From Cylindrotheca closterium (taxonomy: Eukaryota; Bacillariophyta; Bacillariophyceae; Bacillariales; Bacillariaceae): a DNA stretch of 64,000 nucleotides. Shown piece after piece: positions 42,787-53,257 of the stretch. The position numbers and the translations under genes were made by a program. Location of the stretch: NCBI GenBank assembly GCA_933822405.4, contig CAKOGP040001980.1, forward strand, positions 1 to 64,000, read 5' to 3'. How positions within the stretch are numbered: the stretch's first letter is position 1; each line of letters begins with the position of its first letter. Below the pieces are notes generated by a model. The model worked only from the letters and a program-made list of their open reading frames with translations. It searched no databases and had not been told where the DNA came from.

Positions 42787-45700
42787 CTAGTTCCCAGGAC
42801 ACTTTTCTTCCATTTTTCCTTGAGCCGTCTGCTGATCTCCCGCAAAAGTAGAGCTTGATCCTCCTCGAGTCATGCTTGTTTGGACAAACGAGAATAAATT
42901 TGATGCACCGTCTTGTGTGTTTGATCGATAGTCTCCAGATGACGGGTCGTCGTCATCACCTTCGAAGTAAGCTTCTTCGTTGTCAACTTCTCGGAATTTC
43001 CGCTACAGGAGATTACATTGAGGGAAATGATAGCTCAGCATATTGCAATCAAAAGATCCAGCAACTTACCTGATCCTCGGATGCTTTTTCATTCAAAATA
43101 GTACGTTCACTTCCACCGGTATATCTGGTACCACCGTTAATAGTTGCTTCACTTTTACCGTCGACGCTTTCGCTCATAGGAGCTTCCTTGAGATTCTTCT
43201 CGTAGGCTGTTCGCAAGACGGTAAGCGTGTTCACATAGGTGCTTGAAAGATCTTCGAGACTTGGATTCGTAGTCCCCTCCACTGAGAGGTGCTTTGTCAC
43301 GATATGCTCGATCAGTGAGTTGATATTCTCGGAGTGTATAAAGTCGCACATTTCAACTGTTGCTGACGACACCAAGTTGTCACCCACTGGGTTGGCGCGA
43401 AATGCTTCGAACACTGGACCAAAAAGATTATGCTGAATGATATGCCGATGGTAGAACTCGTCGTTTACTGACAAAATCTCACGCAAGAACCTTAATGCAG
43501 CTAGTTTCAGGCATCGGTCTCCAGAGAGAGGCTCGGAAGGGTTTGCTGGCTTGAGAAGTCTCAAGACGCTTCCCAAAATGCCTGATCGAAGCAAATAACA
43601 CTTCATCCTATAGACATGAGCACGGACACAAAAGCTCAACAGCTCAACAGCAAATGAGCTTCGCAGTGCAGACAAGGGAACACTTCGAAGAATTTGATTC
43701 TTGTTGTAACTCCCTTTCTCAAAGTCCTCAAGTGCTTGCATCATCACCCGTGGCGGCTGATGTGAGACATCTTTCTTCCGCATGCGAAGAAGAGGATAGA
43801 ATATAGCGTATTGAAAAGGCGCAGCGAGCCACTGAATGTAATGTTCGTAGAACATGGAAAGAAACTTGTTTTGCTCTGTTGTTGAGCCAGATTGATGATT
43901 CGGGTGTTCATGGGAGGTATTCTGACCACTCGGCGGAATTTCTTCGGATTTGTCAGAAAAACTTGCACCCATTGGTCCATGATCTCCCATCATGTCGGTG
44001 TCCAAAATTATGCGCATTATCTCCGATACTTGAAGGAGAACTCCTGCATCTATCTCTGTAGCTAGGAGGAATAAGAGTGAAGCAAGAAGGTCATTTGGAG
44101 GGCACTGAAAGATAATGTGCTTTTTCTCGTTTGGGCGTGGGCGCATTGACTGTGACGTCTCCATCTTTGCTGACTCGTAGCAATCTAGGCAACGACTACG
44201 GATCAAGCTGGTATCATGAACAGCAATTCCAGCAACAATCTCCAAAGCAGAGCCCTTTTCAGTGACATCTATATTGGGATCAGAAAGAATCGTTCCCAAT
44301 AGCGACAGAAGATTGACCACCTTCCCCTTATTATTTTCCTCCATTGCAAGTTCCCCATCTTCCCCATAGGAGAGGTCGACTTCCATCGAGACAAGCACGG
44401 CAAAGAAATCATCTTGGTCTGTTTGTTGGAGCGAGTTGCGAACCATGTTGAACAGTTCCCGCAAAAACGAGAGGCTACCTCGCCTCCTGGCTCTACGTGA
44501 CACAAGAGAAACATCTTGAGGCATCAGATGTTGCTTCCATATGGTCGCTTTTCGTGATTGTGTTAACGGCGCTGGTGTGGCAACTGTCGATGCATCTACT
44601 GCAATATCTTCAGCTCGCTGAACGAGATATGCCTGTACATCACTCTCGGCTGGCAATGACTCCACCTCTTCCCACTCCAGTGCAGATATTGAGAGCAACT
44701 CGCGTCCGAGAACTCGAATAATCTTTGCCAAATAGCTATCCTTCAGCAATTCACTCTTGTCTTCGGCTTCTACTGGTGACTTTGTGACTCCCTTAACTAC
44801 GTCCGCGTGAGTGAATGTTTGCAATGATGAGAGTGTCGAAAGACTACTTTCATCCATCGTCGGCCGCAAGAGGGTATCCCGCAAATATGTGACACGGAAA
44901 GAACGATGAATAGCTTCGACAAGTTCCTCGTCATCCATCAAAACAACCGTTCGAAACTTCGCTCTTTCCCTGAGAAACCATCGGTGGTTTGCTTTATCAC
45001 GAAGGTCGGGGTCATACTCCAAGGTTGCACATACATCCTCAAATATTTGAGCGTCGGATACTATTAGCTCAATCAGTGCAGGATCGTTCAAAAGTAGAAT
45101 TGTTTTGGCACAAGCAGCCAGAGTTGCTAACGACGCGTAATCACCGCGAGCCTCCGCAGACGGAAAAAGAGAGATCAAAGATTTCAGATACTGACACTCG
45201 TTCTGCGAGATGAACATCGCTAAAGCCTCGCGTTGCTGTAGATGCTGTAATAAAAAATAGGTGAGTGTATCTGATGCATACATACAAGCACTTGCAAAGC
45301 TCTAACCTACCTGGATTGAAGCAATGGTATCTGCAATTTCTTCCAACTTCTGGAGGGTCGGAGGGTTGGGAAGTTGTGGTGACTGCGTCAAGTTTAATGG
45401 CTGCTGGAGCGGACTGTTTTCGTTGTAGGAATCTTCAAAGTGTTGTTGCATTTGTTGCATTTGTTGGTTTCCATCTCCTCCCATAGATTGTTTTTCCATC
45501 TTAGATGCTACATTCACCCATGCCTCTTGTTGCTGCAGCGATGTCGGGTGAGGTACAGCGACCGTGTGGGTGACAGCTCCAACCGTTCCATTTGTTTGAT
45601 TGACATTGACAGTTGTCTCTCCAGGTTCGCTAGTATCCGCATCGACGTTCATTACACTTGCTCCAACTCCAGCGCGACGGAAGAGCTCTGCAGCCTTGGA

Positions 45701-46396
45701 TTGCACTTGGGTGATCTGTCGCCAAATATCCAAGCATCCCGAATTGTCTTGAAAACTCAATGCTAAATCGACTCCCTGAGACGCATTTCCATCCTCGAGA
45801 TACGGCTCGCACCAGGTAATTATATTCTCGCCTTGGCGTTGATAAGCATCTCGTAGTAGAATCCTTGTTCGTAGAAGTATTCTCGCTGCAGCAGCCGTGA
45901 CTTCTGATTGCATGCACAATGTAGGTTCTTTTAACTCTTGATAAATCCAAGCGTCTCCAGCTGCATTCGCGGTCTCCTTTGTTTGCTGCTTATACAGACA
46001 GGCTATCCGACCAGTTCCACAATCATCCCATGAACCGTCCGCATTCAATCGATAGAGTTTCACTCTCCAACCTTCGGGCTGTTGTGCTTGCAAGTGAGCC
46101 GGCCCTTTTCGCAGCAAGTTTAAGGGTTCATCCGGTGTCGCTGATCCAGAGCTCTCCTCTTCCTTTGCGTGCAGTTCTCTCCCTTTGCCGTTTCCAAGGA
46201 GTCGTTTCATGCTAGAAGGTGCCCTTTTAGTATCTTCATCTTCGTCTGAACTGGAAGACGAGGAACTCGATAGATCAAGTGTGCTGCCTAACTCCCGTTT
46301 TCGTTTCTTGTGTAGTTTGGGTTGTTGCGTTGGAATCTGCATGTGGAACCCATGTAAGACTTTCTTGTCGTCGCTTTTCCCGGATTCAGATGACAT
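42787..46396 (-). CDS. PP4R3: Protein phosphatase 4 regulatory subunit 3 (SMEK/PSY2)
   Basis: Three exons (46396-45311, 45244-43070, 43002-42787; introns 66 and 67 nt) give 1158 aa. PP4R3 targets PP4 catalytic subunit to DNA-damage and cell-cycle substrates. An N-terminal Ser-rich region is followed by the EVH1/PH-like domain (WRVKLYRLNADGSWDDCGTG). The SMEK core comes next: LQQREALAMFISQNECQYLK, LEYDPDLRDKANHRWFLRER and FRVTYLRDTLLRP. Then come armadillo-like helices (FLREILSVNDEFYHRHIIQ). The third exon supplies the acidic tail EAYFEGDDDDP found in the family. Longer than human SMEK1 (833 aa), chiefly through insertions and the N-terminal extension. Confidence 0.93.
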
Positions 46397-47077
46397 GCTT
46401 TGTTCACTAGTGTTCCAGAAGTGTCGAATGCTGGCAGAATTAAAGTGGCAGTCGTAGGGGATACCAAATCCGCTTCAACTTGATCAAACGAAATATTTCA
46501 CCCACAACAAAATGCCAATCCAAATATGGAAGCGGGTGTTGTCTCGAAGTTTCGCGTTAGGTACAAAGGATACGTGAATTCCCTGAAGTTTGAATTGTAT
46601 CTTGGGCACTTCAGATGTGACGGTGAAATAGTTGCAGAATTTTGAAGTTGAATAAGGGGTTGAAATAAGCTCTTTGGTTGGCTCTTTGCTGTGTTCTTTG
46701 CACCACTTGAGGCAGTCTGTACGCTATCAGGTATTACATGTGTCCGAACGTTATCTTGCGACAGACTGTCTAGGGTGACAGCGCAAGCCGAGGTGAAATC
46801 ATCGCCCAAACTAAGTCAACTTGTTAAACTGAAGTCACGACTCAGTTCAACGGCCAACAAAATTACTACCATTTTGTGATTGACAGCAGCCGAGGTACAC
46901 CAGCATGACCTCAAAGTGCACCTCCTCCATGGAGATCTGGCGATGGAAACATTAAACTTAATCACGGTGAAAACCAAGACTGGAATCGGAAGAAGTGGGT
47001 TTGGGGTCATTGGCATCTCACAAAAAACAATTCATCGTCAACGCAATCAACCGTCGACTGAAAAGAACACGAACACA
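46397..47077. other. Spacer upstream of the DUF6824 gene
   Basis: 681 nt. The DUF6824 frame is open from 46880 but has no convincing start before 47078. A minus-strand ORF (46498-46809) is Ser/Thr-rich and unconvincing. Confidence 0.4.
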
Positions 47078-48127
47078 ATGATGTCAGAATATTACAATCC
47101 ATGCTCCATCTTTGAGCCTCTTATGGATCTCCTTCCATGTTCCTCTTACGATCAGCAGCAGCTTCCAATGGAGGAAAACATTGGAACTCCAAGACATTCG
47201 AATCGATCTCCCATTCCAGAGAGTTGCATCCAATCGGTTCCCTCCACAATGTCAGAAAGTAGCCACTATACACAGGAGCATATCAGCACCCTACGAAAAG
47301 TTGGTCGTCGCGATCCGCAGCCTAACTTGACCCCATACAATCATGATGATCACGGTCAGTTCAGACCCATGTCTCCCTATCCCAATGGTGAACCCTACAA
47401 GATGCCACCACCACAAACACGCGCAGAGCAATCATCCTGGTTCCCCCCTTTTATGACACCGGGCTCTTGGTACGGCACGGAAAAGTCTAGCTATGACGGT
47501 CAGTGGCACCCTTCGAACTACTGCTCCTACTACCCTGAAATGCCTTTTCCGTCAGCGCACCCCAGCTACAATCACAACCACCAGTCGCAAGAGCACCAGG
47601 AAGAGGCACCACCATATCAGGAACAACACAAAAGTCAACAAGTAAAGGAGGCGCCAAAGTATAGCCAAACTGCACCGGCAGAAGTTAGTCCTTCTCCGTC
47701 CAAAAGCCGCGAAGAGCTTTGCCCAACTCCAAGCAGTACATCATCGGCGGTCACTGATTCGATCGAATCCAAACGTGACCTTCGTACCTTGGACATTGTA
47801 TGTGGGCGTGGTGCTCCTACCAATTTCCACTACGGAAATCAAGTATTTCGTGAGCTGGTGGAAGACCATCAAACGACCTATCTGTGTTCAAAACGTAGCG
47901 ACAAGCCGCATATTGCCATGAAGATTTTGGATCTTGTGAAAGCAGCTGGGGGTCGATTTGTCAGACGACAGAGGACAGCTGAAGGTTTGATTTGGCAAGA
48001 AATCAACGACAAGGGGGCATACGAGAAGATCTGCCAAGCTCTGCGAGAGGGAGCCCCAGATGTGCGTCGACAAGTGCTATCGAAAATGAAACAGGCTACT
48101 AAACAAGCAGACAATAAGGGACATTGA
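47078..48127 (+). CDS. DUF6824-domain protein (diatom family, possible DNA-binding)
   Basis: 349 aa from ATG 47078 (or the next codon, 47081). The first 220 residues are low complexity, rich in Pro, Ser, Gln, His and Tyr. The DUF6824 domain occupies about 235-330: LDIVCGRGAPTNFHYGNQVF, RSDKPHIAMKILDLVKAAGG, RFVRRQ, WQEINDKGAYEKICQALREG. This Cys-Gly-Arg-Gly plus GNxxF plus GGRF layout is widespread in diatoms and may be a nucleic-acid-binding domain, although its function is not established. An intrinsically disordered N-terminus with one compact domain suggests a regulator. An in-frame ATG at 46943 is possible. Confidence 0.8.
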   Translation: MMSEYYNPCSIFEPLMDLLPCSSYDQQQLPMEENIGTPRHSNRSPIPESCIQSVPSTMSESSHYTQEHISTLRKVGRRDPQPNLTPYNHDDHGQFRPMSPYPNGEPYKMPPPQTRAEQSSWFPPFMTPGSWYGTEKSSYDGQWHPSNYCSYYPEMPFPSAHPSYNHNHQSQEHQEEAPPYQEQHKSQQVKEAPKYSQTAPAEVSPSPSKSREELCPTPSSTSSAVTDSIESKRDLRTLDIVCGRGAPTNFHYGNQVFRELVEDHQTTYLCSKRSDKPHIAMKILDLVKAAGGRFVRRQRTAEGLIWQEINDKGAYEKICQALREGAPDVRRQVLSKMKQATKQADNKGH

Positions 48128-48380
48128 TTGGGCAATGACACAAGTGCTTGGGTTGGCGCAAAATATATCGTAGGAATCAATCATTATCTAAATAGAGTTA
48201 TTATTGTACATGAAGAATGTTCTTCTGAAAAACACTACTGTACGGTTGCAGTCTGATTTGTCTGCCAGTAGATCGAGATCCGCAGGCAGGCGGGCAGACC
48301 AGGTTAATTAACGGTACCGGTACTGCAAACAAAATGAAGAATGACCCACCATCACCATATTCTTCATAAAATATCTCAAT

Positions 48381-49027
48381 ATGCGCTCTATCTTGTCTCT
48401 ACTCTTACTCATCGCTCATGTCACTAGTAACGACCTCAATCAGATGTTGAGCCCACAATGCTTCAATGAAACGAAGACGATCAATGATGACTCATCGTTC
48501 GAGATGGCAAACAGAAACATGGCGACTACAATTTCAACGCTCGATCAAACGTCGTTCTGTAAAGTCGACACCAACACAAACCCAGATGTCACGACAATTT
48601 TCTGCAATATCTATTACAATAGCGACATTCCGAACACAATCGAAGAGGAGTGTGGGAAGGTTAGTGAATGCTGCACCGATTGATTTTTTTCTTGGCTTTT
48701 TGACTCTGACACTTTGAAAAGCTAGGAGGTCATTACGAGGAAGTCGGCATTTTCTTCGACTGTAACCTAGCAGCCAATAGCCAGACAGGAGCCAACGCAG
48801 CGCGATTATTTTCAACGCACCACGAGGTCCCAACATGCACAGGGGCAAGCTGTACAGCAACTGAGTTGGCAAAGTACAGTGAACAATACTTCGAAGATTT
48901 GGAGACTCTATACCAATCATACAATTGCGACATTTCATACTCTGATCCATTGGACAGCTCTGCATCTTGCAGAGACATTTTGAAAGCTCTTTTGATTCTT
49001 CTATTTTGCTTTGTGACTCTCCTGTGA
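48381..49027 (+). CDS. Small Cys-rich, probable GPI-anchored protein
   Basis: Two exons (48381-48659 and 48722-49027; 62-nt intron, phase 0) give 194 aa. MRSILSLLLLIAHVTSND is a clear signal peptide. The C-terminus ends in a hydrophobic run (LKALLILLFCFVTLL) after a small-residue stretch (DSSASC), the pattern of a GPI-attachment signal. Cysteines occur throughout (FCKVD, IFCNIYY, EEECGK, FFDCN, PTCTGASC, SYNCDIS). Without splicing, exon 1 would end shortly after SECCTD; exon 2 continues LGGHYEEVGIFFDCN in an open frame, which supports the intron (GTTAGT donor). No family recognised; a cell-surface or frustule-associated role is a guess. Confidence 0.65.
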
Positions 49028-49200
49028 GGGATATAGAGAAATAAGCACCTCTATAAATGAAATGAACTCTCGTGTTGTACCGTCACTGCCCATTTCCAGA
49101 CATTTTCCTGAGCTCTGCAGCTATCTTGTGAATACAATAATGTCACATTACATGTCCTGAACTATCTTTCTAGTTGCTTGGGTTACAATTGTATATTGTC

Positions 49201-51237
49201 CTATCGTCGTTTTCTGGAATTCTTCTGCATGCCATTTCCTTTTCTTGGAGCGCCTCCTTGCCTTCGCCCGTAGCTATTGTTATTATCACCAGGTGATTCA
49301 GGCGCTATGGTTATTCCAGCGACGCCCTTCAGGCCCATTTTCCCAACCATTCTACTTCCCAACGAAGGGACTTCAGGCAAGCCCATTTGAAAGGCGAATT
49401 CGTTTGCAAGAGCCACCAAATCCTCCTTACTTCTCATTTTCAGTAGTTTCATTTTTCCAAGATAGGCTCCAAGGAACGCTTGGTATGCTCCTTTGGCACT
49501 GGCCTGCCGCTTCTTGCTGCTTCTGATTCGGTCCGTTGCTGCTATGAACATGCTATGAACTTCTTTGTCCACTTGGTCGGACAGCAATAACGCAAGTTGT
49601 TGATTTGTCGGAATATCAAGATCCTTAAGCTGATGAATAAATTGTCGTTCGAATGGTGCGAGGACTAGCCATCCTTTCCCCTCTGCCCCTGCTCGACCAG
49701 TCCGCCCTAGACGATGAATGTACTGTTCTCGACTGTCTGGCATTCCGAATTGGATTACTTGCGAGACGCCAGGATAATCTACCCCGCGCGCCGATACATC
49801 GCTTGTAAACAAAATGGCACTTGATGCAGAGCGAAAAGTCTCGCTTGCTTTGTTACGATACCCTTGACTCTTCTTCGAATGCAATTCAATCACTGGAATT
49901 TGCAGACCTTCATTGAAAAGTTCAGAGAAATACGCCACCATTCGTGCAGTGGGAAAGAAGGCGACAATCTTTGCACCCGGATCTTCCTTTATGGCGAGGT
50001 GTACTATTTCCACCACAGAAGATACGAATCGCTCCATTGAGGGAATTACTATATGCGATTCGTTCACTTTGGCATTGGTGTCCGCATCGTCCTCGTTGAT
50101 GCAATCCACCTTCTCAAAATCCTTCTTCATATTCTCTTCCATGATTTTCTTAAGATCGGGTGGCAAGGTTGCTGAAAACAGAAGAGTCTGTCGACGATCT
50201 CTCGGCGGGAGATATGACAAAATCTTGGAAATCTAGAGGGCGAACAAAAGAAAAATATAAGCTGCACGGTGTCTAATGCATAGTGGCAACAGAGTGGCCA
50301 TACAACGTACGTCTCGACGGGATCCAAGGTCCAATAGAATGTCTGTTTCGTCCAGTACAACCAAAGGGGTCCGAGAGACAATGTCATTTCCAAAACTCCT
50401 TCCGTTTATTACAGTAGATGCCAAATGATCCAGCAATCTACCTGGTGTGGCAACAAGGATGGTAGGGATTTTTCGTTTGAACTGATTAATGTCACGCTGA
50501 ACTTTCGTTCCACCAAATACAACTTGAACGTTCATGTCAGAATGGAAGGTTAACAGTTTCGCAGCTTGATCCCCAATCTGATTTGCCAGTTCCCGGGTAG
50601 GGGCGATTATCAGGATTCCTACAGAGTTCTCCATGGGAGGGTGTTGGAGTATGCGAGACAAAGCGGGTACCAAGAATGCCAATGTCTTTCCTGTCCCTGT
50701 CTTCGCTCGTCCCAGGCAATCTTTTCCAGAAGTTACAACACCGTAGGTTTTGGATTGGATTTCTGTCATAGTCTCGACCTTAAGAACTTCTTTTAGAGCT
50801 CTTTTTGAGTCTGGGTGAAGATCTTCTCGGTCCGCAAACGTTTCCGACGACAAAAAGCTTCGACCCCCTCCGTTCGATTCGATTTTTTTCGTGCTCGATT
50901 CGGTCTTCGCAAATTCCATGCTAGCTGATTTGCTCTTGGGCTCTTGAAGCAGCCAGTCAATATATCTCGCTTTTTCCGTGTTGTTATCCATCTTTAACCG
51001 CTTTTGAGTGAGAACTGTCTTCAATTTCTTGTCGTCTACTTTCAAATTGGTAGCTAGCACTTTCAATTCTTTGGCCCGATCCTTGCCTTGAGTCCTCCCA
51101 ACATCAACTGCATGGAGATGGAATTTGCTGAGGTGCGGCGTCCGTCGGCAGACCATACTACGTTGGCTCAATAGAGCCTTGCTCCATCCAGATAACATAA
51201 ACATAATGATGGTTATTATTAGTATTTCTCGCATCAT
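49201..51237 (-). CDS. DEAD-box RNA helicase with DETD motif II
   Basis: Two exons (51237-50311 and 50232-49201; 78-nt intron) give 652 aa. Motifs in order: Q-like TEIQSKTYG, I AKTGTGKT, Ia APTRELA, Ib TPGR, II VVLDETD, III SAT, V SDVSARGVDYPG, VI HRLGRTGRAG. All ATP and RNA motifs are present, but motif II reads DETD. Mss116/DDX-type organellar helicases are the closest by eye. The C-terminal tail is Gly/Arg/Lys-rich. A hydrophobic leader (MMREILIITIIMFMLSGWSK) suggests import through the ER, possibly into the plastid, although no clear ASAFAP site is visible. The first ATG is 51237; the frame above has no ATG. Confidence 0.88.
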
Positions 51238-51521
51238 CTTGCCAGAAAATGTTTCAAGCTTTTTTTCGACAGATTGTTTCAGTGGACAGCTCGCTCTTCG
51301 ATGTTTTTCTCGTTTTTTAAATTTCAGCTCTGACAGAACTTCAATCCGTGATTCCAAATTCTTCTGATTATTCCCGATTTGATGGTTACGGTTGAAGGAC
51401 AGAGATGTATTTCATTTCCATTTTTACCACTGACCAATAGTACCTGGTACGGAACTAGTTTTCTGTTCAACTACTGTACAACCAGAGATTGCTTGGAGCC
51501 CCTTTAGAGGTAATACAAGCC

Positions 51522-53146
51522 ATGAAAACATGCTCAAAAGAATTGAAGAAAAGGAGCTATATGTTGTCGGTGTTGTCATACTCGACGATCTGCTGTCGAC
51601 AATCTGCTGTCGCATTTACTACACCTACGTTTCGTAGAATTCAACCAAGGGTAAGAGTGACCAATACGCATCATCGTTCATTGCACGAAACCTTTCTTTC
51701 AGATCAAAAGAACGGAAATGCTCCAGATTTGATTCTTCCATCTCATCCTAGTACTCCAATCAGAACGGTAATGGCGTAAGTTTCGCTTGTCAATATTTTG
51801 TTTTAGTGAAAGATGACGACAGACTCATAGCTTGTAGCCCTATGGTTGCTGCTTCAGATTATCCCTTCAGATACCTCCTCCGAAAGTATGATGTGGACCT
51901 AACGTTTACACAAATGCTGCACTGTAAAAATTATATCAACGATGAAACATTTAGGTTGTCACACTTGGATTTATGGGAAGCTGGGGCGAAATATCCTGAT
52001 CTTCTTCGGTCTCAGCTTTCATGTCTCGGGGATTTTCCGCCGCCGATGGGTCCACAGGAAGGGGACTGTGCAAGTCCGCTTATTGTCCAATTAGCTGGAA
52101 ATCAGCCAGATCTTTTGGTACAGCAGGCTTTGATGATCCTCGAGCATACCGATGGCAAAGTGACTGGCTTTGATTTGAACCTTGGGTGCCCACAACAAAT
52201 TGCCAAGAAAAAAGGATCCTACGGCGCGTTTCTCATGGAGCGTGACCTTGACTTGGTCTGCAACATCCTTTCATCTCTTAGAGATTCGGTTCCGGAGACT
52301 ACTACTGTCTCTGCAAAGATACGATTACCGACGGATGATGAAACACTCTGCTATAGAATACCAAAGCTTGTCAATACTGGAATCAATTTTCTGACGATAC
52401 ACGGGAGAACTCTAGTCGAGAACAAGACCAAAGTCGGTGCTGCTCATGTGGATAGAATTAAGCTTGCCATTGACAAGGCCCATGAAGTTAATCCAAATCT
52501 TCCAGTCATCGCCAATGGTGGGATGGAAACCTACGAGGATATTCAAGAAGTTATGTGGAAAACTGGGGCATCAGCTGCAATGTCGTCAGAAGCCCTTCTA
52601 GAAACCCCAAACGTCTTCTCACCAAAATCTTCCGGCCTCTCACCTAGAGAAAGACTGACGCAACAGATATCCTTTGCGACTGAGTATCTTGATATCTGCA
52701 AAAATGTCGCTCCACCCTTGCCAGGTGTGTTGGGAAACGGAGGATCTTTCAAGATTGTTCGTGGACATCTTTTCAAATTTCTGTACAGATACCTAAACGA
52801 GCACACAGACTTGCGCGATCGTCTTGGTGGGGACCAGAAATTGCAAACACTTGGGGAAGCAAGCAATCTTGTAGACGAACTAGCAGAGCGCTGTTTGAAA
52901 CTCTCCGATGACGAGTTGTTGCGGTGTGCGTCATCTGCACCCGAGTCATCTTGGTACAGACGGCACAGGAAAGGTAACCGCCGTGTTCATCAGAAGGAAG
53001 TTCGCGTCGATTCTTCTCTAGTACCGTCTGGTTCCGAAGAAGAAACAATCGAGTCGAGAAAGCAGGAGATTAGAGATCGCATCAGCCAAATGAAAGAAAG
53101 AAAGGCTGCCCGCGAAGCTAGTGCAGCCAACCGATTTGTCGCATAG
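51522..53146 (+). CDS. tRNA-dihydrouridine synthase (Dus1 type) with plastid-like leader
   Basis: Two exons (51522-51775 and 51838-53146; 62-nt intron) give 520 aa. The acceptor at 51837 recreates TVMAPMVAASDYPFRYLL, the FMN-binding start of Dus enzymes; an upstream AG would leave a stop or break this motif. GFDLNLGCPQQIAKKKGSYG carries the catalytic Cys, and FLTIHGRT and VIANGGM are FMN-site blocks. The family reduces uridines in the tRNA D-loop (U16/U17 for Dus1). The leader includes a hydrophobic stretch and SAVAFTTP, an ASAFAP-like site. ATG 51561 would give a shorter signal peptide. The C-tail is charged. Divergent from the helicase across 284 bp. Confidence 0.88.
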
Positions 53147-53257
53147 GTAGATATAGTTTGGTGAAGAACGTTATGAATTGCCGCAAGAAAGCGAAACACG
53201 CTTTTGGGTTATATGTAGCATATTATTACAGTATTGTCTATTCCTTGTCTTAGTGTC

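Noticed and set aside
51806..51837. Alternative Dus start with KDDDRLIAC ahead of SPMV
   Set aside because: This stretch is better read as intron end; splicing at 51837 restores TVMAPMV, the family motif, in phase with the leader exon.
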